Below the pieces are notes generated by a model. The model was not told where the DNA came from. It worked only from the letters and a program-made list of their open reading frames with translations, and ran no database searches. This document shows, piece after piece, positions 13,524-24,395 of a stretch of 64,000 nt of DNA. The number at the start of each line of letters is the position of its first letter. Positions within the stretch are counted from its first letter, which is position 1. The stretch spans positions 67,277,741 through 67,341,740 of the forward strand of contig CM041465.1 of NCBI GenBank assembly GCA_023213395.1, in the 5' to 3' direction. Position numbers and translations under genes: made by a program. The stretch comes from Cycas panzhihuaensis. Its lineage: Eukaryota; Cycadophyta.

Positions 13524-15546
13524 TAAATCTCTTACTTTGACATAGAAGTAAGATGGTGAAAGGTAGCAACATTTCGTAAGTTGAAGTCTCTCAAAATTTA
13601 TAAAAAAATGAAATAAGTGATGATTATATAAATGATGGAAATATAAAAGGGAATACAAATGAACTAAAAACTATCCAAACTAAGTTAAGAATAAACCTTA
13701 ACTTTACTACGACACTAGCTGAAGAGTGCCATGAAAATGCATATCAAATAGATAGGGATTAAGAGATAAACTACTACAAAGATGTTAATAACCAGGATGG
13801 GGATTAAAACTTTCTTAAACGATGGTAGTACTGGAGATACCGATAAACTGCATGGAGATTAAGAACCAAGTGGTCATAATTTTACCTCATTAACCATACT
13901 TTAGAGGGAAGGTTCTTTTTGCCAAAGCATAAATGATAAACTATCATAGTTTACAAGCTCATTAGCAGGTGACCTTTTAGAGTTTAATTGTTATAGTTTA
14001 GGCTCATTAATAATCAAGTTTTACAATATAATATTATCATAGTTTAAGCTTTTTAATAGGTGGATTTTTTTGGCAAAAGCCTTTGAAAGATAATCATTAA
14101 AACATATGTAAGTTATCGCATTAAAATAAGAATCACCATCACCAAAAAGGCTTATTATCAAATAAAATACCTTAATTAATAGAAAAAATACCAACATTCT
14201 AAGTTTAAGGATGTCAATTTAAAAACCAATAACTAAGGATGTGTCATATCAACTTCGATAGATATAATGAATTTAGGAAAATAAATTTTCCAAAAAGTTA
14301 AAAAAGAGCCCCTTTTTATAAGGTAATAGGAGAATTTTGATTTTATTTTTACTAGTAAGAGTTGGAGATTAGTGGCCTATAGGGCTCTTTTCTGACAGTT
14401 AGAGGTGATAAAGAGACCATTTGAGAGTGGGATACAAAGAATAGTAGGGAGGAGTAGGAGATGGTAGCAAAGGAGGTAGAAGAGCCTCCTCAAGAGGCTC
14501 TTCAGGAGGCTCAATGAGAGGTGATGTTGCAACCAATGAAGGAGATGGTGGTGGAGCCATTAGGAGGAGTCTAACTAAGAGGAGGAGGACCATAACTAAT
14601 AGGTACATTACTTATTCTGATTTTATGTCTTGGCTATATCTCTTTTCTTGTTATTTATTCTCTTATTTAATTAGGGATTGATCACGATCATATATAATTT
14701 GCATTAACAGGTAAGGGGGTGTTAGCCCCATCTAAGATATGAAGACTGTTAGACCTTATATTCCTATATGCATCAATTATAGAAGAGCCTCCAACATAGA
14801 ATAGGATTAATCAAACTTTGTAGGGTGAGCATATCAAGTATTTTAATCTATCACTATGAGCTCAGGATATATTTTAGGATGTGAAGGTGGAGCTAAGGCT
14901 CTAGGAGACTAAGCTCAAAGTAGTTGAGGGTGAGAGGTGACATATTTAGAGGATGACCCTCATGTAGGTAGGTGGACATGTCACTCCATCTAAAAGTATG
15001 ATAGTTCAGTAGGGGAGGTAATTTCCACCTAGGGCGGAGTCAACAAATAAGCATATTCCAAGCTGAGATAAGAGAGTACAAACAGATAGAGGATAGGGGA
15101 GATCTCTCTAAGGATCATTGAGATGAGCATATCTTGCATAAAGAGGAGATACAAAAGAGATAGAAGTCATCATAGGCTTTGACAGTGTACTATGAGCCAC
15201 ATGATGGCAAATGTATTTTATGATGACCATGTATTTATGTATCTATATATATTGATCATTCTAGTTATCATTTATGTAATTGTGTGGATGAAACATTAAC
15301 TCTTTATCCATCCCTCACTTTTATCCCTTCTTTATATTATATATAATATATACTCATTTGTGTGATTGATTGTGAAATCATGTAAAAAAGAGAAAGAACC
15401 TTATTTTTTTAATATTTTATCATTATATTTTTTTATTATTTTGTATATGTTAGTTTATACTCATCTTAGAGTAAAAGAGGTTTTTCAAAAAATAGAAATA
15501 TAAGGCATAATGAAGGAAAGAGAAACATATTAAAGCATAGAAGGGA
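13524..15546. other. 3' interior of the giant element; no clear gene; GC-richer patch
   Basis: No motif-bearing ORF. About 14390-15190 is richer in G and A on plus than its surroundings, with repeated gaggag/ggaggc words near 14440-14580. A broken plus-strand frame there reads as Glu/Gly/Arg-rich sequence, and the 69-aa minus ORF at 14399-14608 is its Pro/Leu-rich mirror. It could be an old coding remnant of another element; I cannot assign it. Confidence 0.35.
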
Positions 15547-15964
15547 GTAGATGGAAAGGATTTATGAATTCCATTCTTATAAACTTAAAATTATTTGAAA
15601 CTCAAATGTTAATAAGTTTACAAGAGCAAAAACTGAAACAATATAAACCCTCTATAGAAGAAGGATTTATATTATTCACATCATACTCACGATAGATTAT
15701 ACAAACATGGTCTGAAATCCATATCTATATAATATATCTAGAGAAAAACAACTAGTTGTTTTAGTATATAGGATTTCTCATTAGCTCCATTTAAGGGCAA
15801 AAGGCTTTGAGGGACTTGCCCCCTACCAAGATCGTCCTTGACCCATGATTCCCAAGTGGGTCTATCTTTTCTAACACTTAATCTTATATTAAATCTATCA
15901 ATTTAGACTCCACAAAACTCATAATTCTACCTTCAAAATCTACAATTTATACTCTTTATAGAAT

Positions 15965-16036
15965 GATAGTTTATACTCATTTCGAAGTGATAGTTTATAC
16001 TTATTCTAGAGTAGTAGTTTATACTCATTCTAAAGT
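15965..16036 (+). repeat. Three direct 24-bp repeats
   Basis: Units at 15965, 15989 and 16013, each a variant of gatagtttatactcattctaaagt, spaced exactly 24 bp. The matching place in unit 2 (32426-32449) has one unit, so the array differs between the duplicates. Confidence 0.8.
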
Positions 16037-16091
16037 AGGGTGTCCTTAACATAGGATGAAATCTACCAAAGGTAGTTATCTAGGATAAAAG

Positions 16092-16389
16092 TGAAACAAA
16101 TTAATGTCACCATGTCATTACATTAGTTGATTATTCCTAAAAAGAGTCTTAAGTGAACTTTAAATTAGATAACTTAAGTGAAGTACACTTTCATGTGCAT
16201 TATGCACAATTTTATTTCACCTAATTCTAATACTCCCTCTCTCAATATAAAAGTAAAAGATCAATAGAGGAGGTTCATTCTTACCTCCCTATTTTGTTAG
16301 AGCTACTCTTTTTCTCTCAAGTCTCTCTTACTTGCATGTTTGCCTTTATGTTTAGTACATGGAGATAAAGGATAGATCCACTCTTTTCA
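16092..16389 (+). repeat. Copia-type LTR remnant (unit 1)
   Basis: 298 bp from tgaaacaaattaatg to cactcttttca, followed two bases later by a primer site. Layout and several words (agtgaa.tacactt, actc.ctctcaataataaaa-like, attcttacctcc) resemble the 312-bp LTR at 43119, so it is probably a related copia family. The duplicated copy is 32505-32802. No second LTR or coding part was found. Confidence 0.6.
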
Positions 16390-16391
16390 TA

Positions 16392-16404
16392 TGGTATCAG
16401 AGTA
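16392..16404 (+). other. Primer-binding site after the copia-type LTR (unit 1)
   Basis: tggtatcagagta matches the initiator-Met tRNA complement over its first eleven bases. About 130 bp further on, aggggag followed by tgttggagaaag (16541) looks like a purine tract plus the start of another LTR-like sequence. Confidence 0.65.
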
Positions 16405-16540
16405 GCCAAGGATCAGAACTAGTTTTGCGTTCCATGATAGTGCACCTAGACATACATGAAGGTGGTGGTGTGGCTACCAAGAAATGATATGGTGGACATA
16501 CATGCCATGTAGGTATAGTTCACTCCTCGTAATAGGGGAG

Positions 16541-16622
16541 TGTTGGAGAAAGTGACATTAACTATCTTGAGGAAGTCCTCTTCCTAAATCACCCTAGGAT
16601 TTTTATATAACGGTAACCCACC
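16541..16622 (+). repeat. Short LTR-like repeat, related to 23084-23166
   Basis: Begins tgttggagaaag after a purine tract and shares a block with unit 2 near 32955-33035 and with 23084-23166: ctgaggagttctcttcttaaatc in one and cttgaggaagtcctcttcct in the other, then ggcttttggtgtaacaa. Possibly the end of a small TRIM-like element. Confidence 0.4.
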
Positions 16623-18071
16623 CCTAACAAAAAAAAACTATAGTGTTAGTTTTTGTATTAAAAGATCATGAAATATACTCAATAGTAACTTAAGAGAACA
16701 AAGATATCAATGATAAAACTTGATGGTGAAGAGCAAGGAGCCATGGGGAATAAACTTGGTAAAGTACCAACCAACTAATAAATGACAACTTATGAAATAT
16801 AGTAGATGATAATAGGACAATCATAACACTAGGAAAAATCTAACAAGACTCTTATAATAGTATAATACTCAACTTTATTATTGGTGGCTCTAAGTAATAA
16901 TAGACCTACATATGAGAGAAGGTTTTTTTATTACTCATATATCACCCATGTAATAATAGATTATCTTGGGTTACCTCTACTACCTTCATTAGTGAGTATA
17001 CTTAATACGATAGGAAAGATAAGAGTTGAATTTAGAGATAGAGTGATCAATGAAAGGAAATTACAAAAGTTAATCAATGAAGAGTTAATACAGAATGATA
17101 TAAAAATAGTTTTAATTACAAGGAGTAAATGATAATATCATAACTAGGTAACAACTAATGGTTAAAGAATACCAAATATGGTTTGATCATAATTAAGGCC
17201 ATGGTGGACCTAAGCATTTGGATTTGAACATCTTGAGTGATCAACCCAAATAAATGCAACCTATAATCATTATAGATAGGGTTGAAGCCATCATGTGACT
17301 TTCCCTAGATAACAAGAAGATGGTAATAATAACATTTTTCACATTTCTTTTTTACTTCTTTCTTCTTCTTCTTCTTTTTTTATTTTAGTTTTTTTTTTAA
17401 CTTCTTTTTGATATTTACAGAGAGGATTTAAGAATCACCTAATTATAATATATCCCTTCTCAATGTAGTAAGGATTGGTCCTTTTTAACAAAACTAAAAT
17501 GGGATAAGGGTAACCAAACTCCTCAAAGATCAAATCATAGGTAACAAAAGGAAATGTAAATCATAATGTCTCTAAACATATAAGAAAGGTGAATGAATGA
17601 GCATTAACCTCAAGAGTGTAAATAAAGTAAATCAAGGATTAACATAAAAAGAAAAGTAAGTGATATAAGATCAAGAATAGACTTCTAAGGCGAAAGGAAA
17701 GGTCTATAAAGTAGATTAAATAATTAGCATAATAACTAAAGTTGACAAAATAGATCTTATATTATAAATACCTATTAAGGGTGAAATTAGAAGCCAAGGT
17801 TCTCTTTTAAGTTTGAAGCTTAAAGGAGAAGAAGTTGAAGGATGGTGATAAAAGAAGGATTCTTACAACCAATGCTTATGTTAAAATAACATAGTAGTCT
17901 TACATACTTGATAGAATCACACTTAATAAAAGTAAGAGAAAACTGGAAGAATATAAAGAGTAATTGAAGAAAGAGATTGTCTATAGTTCCAACTCATTAG
18001 GAAATATAACTTCTTGGAGTTATAGTTTATCCTTATTACATAGATAGGATGTCCATCTAAGTAGATGGAGG
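16623..18071. other. Interior of the giant element, no recognised gene (unit 1)
   Basis: Duplicated at about 33036-34490. The 83-aa plus ORF at 16881-17132 has a 69-aa counterpart at 33293-33502, but most differences between them change the amino acid, so selection for protein is not supported. A pyrimidine-rich tract lies at about 17341-17410. Confidence 0.4.
17341..17410 (+). repeat. Pyrimidine-rich tract
   Basis: About 70 bases almost entirely T and C, including repeated cttctt. The unit 2 counterpart is at about 33749-33820. On minus, the coding strand of the giant element, it is a long purine tract. Confidence 0.7.
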
Positions 18072-18615
18072 GACTCCACCATAGTTTATACTTTTTAGTA
18101 CTCTTGGAGTCATAGTTTATATTTATTACAAAGTTATTCTTGGAGTATCCCCTAACTCAAAGTCATTATCAACTATCTCTCCTATGAGTATCGTATTTCC
18201 TTCATAAAAATAAGGAGGAGCAAGTTATACTAAAGAAATATATTCCTTATATTGAGAATAATTAGCTAGAGCTGAATTTGAATAAATTAGTTTTAAAAAA
18301 CCTAACTTGTGATGATAAGAAAGAAGACTAGGGGTAGAGTGAGCCAAATGCTCAAGGATTGCCTCATCATTATTCAAATGGTCTAAATAGAAGAGATTGT
18401 CAAGGATAATATTCTTTAACAAGTTATAAAGAGGAGATGATGAGTTAACAATTTGGGGACCATTAAATAAAAGATTTTAATGAGTTGGTAAAGACTCAAT
18501 AATCGAAGAGGCTTGGGTAAATAGGATTAGTTTACAAATAAAGTCTGAAGTTTAATTAGAATTTTCATTGTCAAAAGAATAACCATGATCAAATAGGGTC
18601 ATACAACTATGGAGA
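18072..18615. repeat. 544-bp tandem duplicate, copy 1
   Basis: Begins gactccaccatagttta and aligns throughout with 18616-19159. Unit 2 has only one copy (about 34490-35035), so the duplication arose after, or was lost from, one unit. Confidence 0.8.
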
Positions 18616-19159
18616 GACTCCACCATAGTTTATAATTTTTAGCGCTCTTGGAGTCATAGTTTACATTTATTACAAAGTTATTCTTAGAGTGTCCCCTAAC
18701 TCTAAGCCAATATTAATTATCTCTCCTATGAGCATGACATTTCGTTCTTAAAAATGAGGAGTAGTGTCTACTAAAGAAACATATTCCTTATATTGAGAAT
18801 AAGTAGCTAGAGGTGAATTTGAATGAATTAGTTTTAAAAATCCTAACTTGTGATGATAAGAAAGAAGACTATGGGTAGAACGAGCCAAATTCTCAAGGAT
18901 TTCCTCAACATTCTTGCAATGGTCTAAATAGAAGAGATTTTCAATGATAATATTCTTTTATATGCTATAAGGAGGAGATGATGACTTAACAATTTGTGGA
19001 CTATTAAATAAAAGTTTTTGATGAGTTAGTAAAAACTCAATAATTGAAGAGGCTTGGGTAAATGGGATTGGTTTACCAATGAAGTCCTAAGTCAAAGTGA
19101 AGACTTAATTAAATTTATCATAGTCAAAAGAATAACCATGATCAAATTGAGTCATATAA
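18616..19159. repeat. 544-bp tandem duplicate, copy 2
   Basis: Second copy, period 544 bp, same start motif gactccaccatagttta. On minus both copies carry a broken but recognisable common reading (LGFLKLI, then YSQYKEY, then VSLV) that may be decayed protein downstream of the protease; I cannot name it. Confidence 0.8.
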
Positions 19160-19899
19160 ATAAAAGATGATGAGGAGTCATCAATAGAATGACAGGAAAG
19201 AAGAGAAATAATTGAAACCAACTTAATCTCTCAAACTCCATTTGGTAAAATTTAATCTATTTGAGATGAAGTAGAGGATGAAACAACTTCATTGTTAGAT
19301 ATTAAATCTAGATGCCTATATAATAACAACTTATTTTGATGTCTATTAAGCCATGTATTAAAGGGACAAGATGGAAGAAAAGGAACTATCATAGGTGTTG
19401 GTATATTATGTAGGGATGGCTTCATATGTTTAGGTAGAGAAGTGGTTATATGAGGTGAAACCAAGGCAACTCTAGATGAAGGTAAATGCAAGACTTAAAA
19501 AAAATGACATTCATTTGAAAGCAAAGGATATGAATTAGTTTCTTAAACTAAAGACTGCTCTTCACAAGATTAATTAAGATCTAACATTTTTTTCTTTAGA
19601 AAATTTAGACATTTGAGTTAAACCAATGTAATAAGAAAAGAAGAAGGAGAACCTAGTTTAAAGGGAATGATTTCAACTATATCAACATATTTTACATCTC
19701 CTTAAGGAGAGGCGATTGCAATGGTGAAATATTATTCTAAACCCAAAGATTTAAAAAGGTATTATGAAGGATTAGAAGACCCACTAGGTTTGGCAAGAGT
19801 CTCAATATGAGGTATTGGTTGCTTGATCAATTTAGGTCCATGCTTCACAATTTTTAATTCTTCCTCACGAATGAGCTGATGTTTACAAAAATAGAAGAG
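19160..19899 (-). pseudogene. Unassigned coding remnant downstream of the giant element's protease (unit 1)
   Basis: On minus, after the protease block, several open stretches persist, the longest at 19252-19491 (79 aa, beginning MHLPSSRVALVS). The same reading is longer in unit 2 (35100-35378, 92 aa). It sits where a Ty3/gypsy polyprotein would run from protease towards RT, but no RT motif follows. I do not recognise a domain. It may be a linker or an element-specific protein. Confidence 0.35.
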
Positions 19900-20320
19900 T
19901 AAATTGTAGTCATTTAGGTGATTCAAGGCCTATCTAAAAGGATGTCATACTCCAAATTAATGTCAATAAAGGTCAATTCAATGTAAACTATTTTACCTTC
20001 CATGGTTAATAGTAGAGTGACTTGACCAAGGGGAGTTCTTTTATTTTTATCAAAACCTGAGCAAATCCATTTACAAGGATCAAAGATAGAAATCTCTAAA
20101 CCTTCAACTAGGCAAAGAGGGATAACATTAATAGATGAACCCTCATCAATAATAACACATAAAATGTTTATATTATCCTTAATAATCTCAATATAAAATA
20201 AGGGAATATCATTAGGAGCATGGTTAATTTTAGAAGGAAATATAGCTAAATCAAAGGAAAGGATAAAACTAAATGATCTAACAAAGCCATGGCCTCCTAA
20301 TGTATCAAATAAAAGTTGGC
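19900..20320 (-). pseudogene. Ty3/gypsy aspartic protease remnant of the giant element
   Basis: On minus the reading contains CVIIDEGSSINVIPL (about 20115-20160), aligning with the plant Ty3/gypsy protease motif with D-[ST]-G. Here the middle residue is Glu, so the catalytic triplet reads D-E-G. About 190 bases further along the strand is LEYDILLDRP, matching the conserved YDILLGRP-type segment at the end of retroviral-like proteases. In the intact family this enzyme cuts the Gag-Pol polyprotein. A stop follows LLDRP. Unit 2 lacks this segment entirely (deletion corresponding to about 19870-21070). The domain call is good; the function is lost. Confidence 0.65.
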
Positions 20321-22823
20321 ATTGTTGGGGAAATACTTCAATAAATTAATAACTGATATGCTAGAACGAACTATCTTAAACTCATCAACCAAAGAAAATG
20401 ATCCATCCTTTAAACTATAAGGAATAGATTGAAACTTGATAAGACGAGAAGAAATAAGAGGAAAAAATTCATGATTTTTGGTCATCAAATCATTAAATGA
20501 TTTGGAAGGATATGAACTCTTTGTAGTCTCCACCATATTCAGAGTTCTTTTACTTTCACAACCTTTAAGAGTTGTGCAAGCTTAGGTATTAATACACTTT
20601 GTTGAGGGAATAGAGATAGGTAATTTATTTGATGAATGAGAGTTAGAAGTTTGACCTTCAGTACTTTGTATCTACTTTGCCTTACCTTTCTTTCCTTTCT
20701 CTTATTTGTAATCATATTGAGGTAATAGATCTTTATGAATCAATTAATCTTGAGAAAATTTAGAAGTTTGATTTGTTTGAATAACAGTCTTTTGATTCGT
20801 TGCCTGAACCATGTGACATTGACTCCTATCATAGGCGTTGATTTAGTAGAAAGGGCACCATTTAGTCTTCCTCATATGATGAGAGGGTATATGTTGGTTT
20901 TATTATTTTCAACCCTTAGGAAAGTATATAACGTTTTCCTCTTAGCTAGGAGGATTAGGAGAAGAGTCATCAATATACAACCTAAAATTGATTGCATACT
21001 CTACTAATCTAATTGAAGAAGTCAAGTGATCATAAGTTGGTTTAGAATGAGATGATTTGGATGCTTGAACTAATTCTCTTAAAGGAATCAATTTACCAAC
21101 TTTCTTAATACCTACCTAGATTTAAGTGGTATATAAAGCAATGCATCGATCAATAGCTTCATCATATGTTTAAGGATCTAGCTTGAGTATCTCAAGATAG
21201 ACATGAGATGTCAAAGCATTAATAAAAACGTCAAAGAGAGGATTAGAATTTAATTGAAAGTACCATACATAAACTTTATCTTGAAATTTTCTCACAAAAT
21301 CTCTTAAAGTTTCATCATGATTTTTCTTAATATCCAATAGTGATTTAATCCTAAATTCAAAAGATCTTACAACATCAAAGTAATTAACAAAAGAATTTAC
21401 TAATTATGGGAATGAAAGGATGGAGATAGAATGAAGGTAACACTACCACTTTAAAGCATTTCCTTGAAGTGATTTACAAAATAATCACATTATGACATAA
21501 TCATATAGCATGAAGTTAGTACATACAAGCATAAATACTTATATATAGGATGTTAGACCTTAGGAAGATTCACCTAAGAACTTAGGACATTTAGGTAGGA
21601 AAGAAGGCATGGGAAATAATAAGACCTCTTATGGAAAAGGAGACTTCATATAATCGAAGAAAGATTTCCTTAGTCTCTATGTTGTAGAACATTGAGGCAA
21701 GGATGAAGGTTGAGGAATTAAAGAGGAAGTAGGTTATTATTCATAGGAAGTAGGATGAATTAGGAGAAATTGAGTGGGATTAAACCATATTGCTAAATTA
21801 ACTATCAAATTATTTTGAGATGTAGGAACTTGAGGAAATGTGGGATAAAGGTTATAAGTCAAAGTATACTGTCAAAATGGCCTAGGAATATAAGATAAGG
21901 AAGAAGGATTAACTATTAAAGTGGCCTAAAATTGAGTGCAAGCAACTTGAGGATGAAAATTTTAGAGGTTAGAGTTAGGATTACATGATGGAATAGGATT
22001 ATTTAGTTTAAGAGAAGGAAGTATAATCCTAACTCATTGAGGAATAATCCTATGTATAAGCACTTGTTGATGAGCTTAGGAAGGAATGAAAGCATATTAC
22101 ATAGAAATTATCTTTCTTGAGTCTGAAGTGTTACTCTAAGTATCAAAGTTGATGGACCAACATGATTGGAAATAAGAGTATGAGAAGAAATAGGATTCTC
22201 TTGGGTGAGTGATACAAGAGATTTCTCATGTGTATAATATGTAACAAGAGGAGGACAATTTTGGTTTTATGAGAAATAAGATGAAATGTAAGGCTATGAA
22301 TAAACAAATATATTATCTTTTACTTCTTAATAAGGAGAAGAGGATGCTCTTAGAGTAGGCAAGTGAAATGGTAAAGGAGAGTGAATCAGCTTAGGAGTAC
22401 CAAATGGCTTATCCTACATTAATACATATTCCTCATAAAGCGAATAAAGCTAATGATTATGGGGTAAAGTAAGCATGATATCAGTGTTAGGGTAGAAGGA
22501 ATTCCATTTAGAATGAGATTAAGGTAAGATGAAGATGCTTAAATAAAAGAGGTTTCTTGTTGAACAGTAGTAGAGGTAGGAAAGGGAGTATTACTAACAA
22601 ATTCAGAAAGTATTTTAGAGTACACTTACTTAATAAACACTTTATATAATTGGTATAATTCCTCATATAGATACAAATAGGTATCATGTATTTGACATTT
22701 AGAAAGATCTTCATGAGTAGATGAAACTTCCTCAGCAAAGTAGATATGTTAAAGTCTAAAATCTAGTGAAAGACATTAAAGTCTAAACAACCTCCTTTGA
22801 TGAGATGAAGGGATTATTTCCAT
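20321..22823 (-). pseudogene. Ty3/gypsy gag remnant of the giant element (unit 1)
   Basis: Read on minus from an ATG at 22823, 62 bp inside the LTR end; the same ATG and spacing occur in unit 2 at 37563. The first part is interrupted by many stops. About 21100-21480 contains LQGNALKW, then HDETLRDFVRKFQDKVY and PLFDVFINALTSH, a typical plant Ty3/gypsy retrotransposon_gag pattern. At 20816-20857 is a zinc-knuckle-like C-x2-Y-x4-Y-x4-C, in which the two residues expected to be His or Cys are Tyr; a stop also lies inside it. The open stretch at 20297-20536 (79 aa) joins gag to protease. Gag would form the particle that packages element RNA. Several broken frames; not functional. Confidence 0.65.
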
Positions 22824-23083
22824 TGTTTAAAAGTATATTATCAATAAAAATAAAAGGAAAATACCCAGTATGTTTGACAAAGGGTTGGTTATTTAAGAAT
22901 CAATCTAGACTAAGTACCTTTAAATAACTTTATATTTCTTGCATTTCTAATGAATATTGGGATACATATCAACCTATAGGAAACCTAAAACCAACTTTGT
23001 CCAACTCTTAAGAAGGAGTCCTTACTTGGTTGTCTTATATGGTTAGAAGTGATGAAAGATAAAAGGCTAGGATATATGAATAA

Positions 23084-23179
23084 TGTTAGACTATGGCTGG
23101 TTCACTTGCTGAGGAGTTCTCTTCTTAAATCATCCACAGGCTTTTGGTGTAACAACAAGTCACAAGTAGTATCAGAGCC
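23084..23179 (+). repeat. TRIM-like LTR plus primer-site fragment
   Basis: 83 bp from tgttagactatgg to caagtcacaag, directly followed by tagtatcagagcc (23167-23179), close to the initiator-Met primer site. It lies in the segment that replaces about 1.1 kb of LTR B and resembles 16541-16622. A miniature LTR element (TRIM) fragment is the simplest reading; no second end was found. Confidence 0.4.
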
Positions 23180-23518
23180 CAAGTTCAAGGTTGAAATCCT
23201 GCACAATCTAATATTTTCCCATCTTTATAACAATCTAATATTTTCTCTTCTTTGTAGCAATCCCCTACGAATCCTATAATGAGATAGTCTTTCAACCAAG
23301 ATTAATCTAAGAAAAATATGGGAACAATAAAAGTTAAAGCCAAGATTGAGAAGATAGTATAAAGAAGACACAATATAACAAGTAACCATTTTAAAAAAAT
23401 AAGAAAGAGTGATAGGAAAACATTACCAAACTTATAATGAGACATTTGAAGCTTAAATAAAAGCTTTATAAATGATAAACATCTCAACAAATCTCATTAA
23501 ATAGAGTTAAATAGTAGC

Positions 23519-23523
23519 ATTAG
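23519..23523. other. Target-site duplication (left), ATTAG
   Basis: attag immediately before the 5' LTR and again at 30267-30271. The unoccupied paralogous site in unit 2 (39170-39174) reads actag once. Confidence 0.95.
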
Positions 23524-23742
23524 TGATCCAGGAGGATCTACCATATGTTTACAGGATGCAGAAAATGCTAGGCATTGGCATAACTAAAAGAGATATGGCC
23601 AAATGGTATCAAAATTCTATGAAATTTTGTGTAAAGGGAGAAGACACACCCCACTAGATGTGTACAAAAGGTGGGGTTCAGAAAATATCATTTGATTAGA
23701 GTTCAAGCCTTGTCTTTGCATAAAAAAATAAATCCCACAGCT

Positions 23743-24134
23743 AGCAGAAAAAATAGAAAATATATATTATCATTATATGAATAAAAATATGGCCAAATGA
23801 CATCCAAATGAGCTAAACTTTTGAGGAAGCGGAGGAGACATGCGTTCCTATACGTGTAACAAATGTGAGTGGAATTGGAGTCCGTTAAGGTCAGTTACAA
23901 GCTACAAATTTTAAGAATTGCATGAAGGCCACTTGGACAGCAGAAAAATAGCAAATACATATTATTATTAAATGAATAAAAATGTAGTCAAATGACATCC
24001 AAATGAGCTAAACATTTGACAAAGATGAGGGGACATGCGTTCCTATATGTGTACCAAATTTGAGCCAAATTTGAGTACGTTAAGATCTATTAAAAGCTGT
24101 AACTTTTTAAGAATTGTATGAAGGCCACTTGGAC
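23743..24134 (+). repeat. Two-copy 196-bp tandem repeat in the LTR (U3)
   Basis: Copies start at 23743 and 23939 (agcagaaaaa). Each contains atgacatccaaatgagctaaa, a g.ggacatgcgttcctata block, and tgaaggccacttggaca near its end. The 3' LTR has the same pair with the same period (29431 and 29627). A duplicated U3 block upstream of the TATA site would be the place for enhancer-like elements. Confidence 0.85.
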
Positions 24135-24208
24135 AACATGCATTCTGGTGGTTAGTGGTTATACTTGCATGATTGCCACTTGTTAAACATGCAATTCAGG
24201 TTTATTTC

Positions 24209-24215
24209 TATAAAT
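24209..24215 (+). promoter_or_regulatory. TATA-like box of the Ty3 LTR promoter
   Basis: tataaat, about 190 bp before the AATAAA signal, in the only stretch of the LTR that fits a plant TATA box; transcription would start about 30 bp downstream. Inferred from sequence only. Confidence 0.5.
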
Positions 24216-24395
24216 TGAGCCCTTCTACAGATTAGAGAGGTGGTTCTTGGAGACTTGACTTGGGAAGCATCCTTAGAGAAGCACTTGGAGGGTTTGAGTC
24301 CCCCTTATGGTATAATTGTAACATTTATTCCTTGTAATTTTACCATTCTTTTGCTAGTTGATTTCTCCACCATTAAATGGAGATTTTCATAGTTT

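Noticed and set aside
14399-14608. 69-codon Pro/Leu-rich minus ORF
   Set aside because: Mirror of a purine-rich plus strand; composition explains the open frame.
16881-17132. 83-codon plus ORF with a 69-codon counterpart at 33293 in the second unit
   Set aside because: Conserved only because the segment is duplicated. Most differences between the copies change the amino acid, so there is no sign of selection on a protein, and no motif is visible.
18072-19159. CRISPR-like or satellite array
   Set aside because: Only two long copies with no spacer pattern; this is a plant tandem duplication.
24285-24310. ggtttgagtccccc in the Ty3 LTR, resembling a tRNA T-arm
   Set aside because: No acceptor, D or anticodon arms around it, and it recurs in both LTRs as ordinary LTR sequence.
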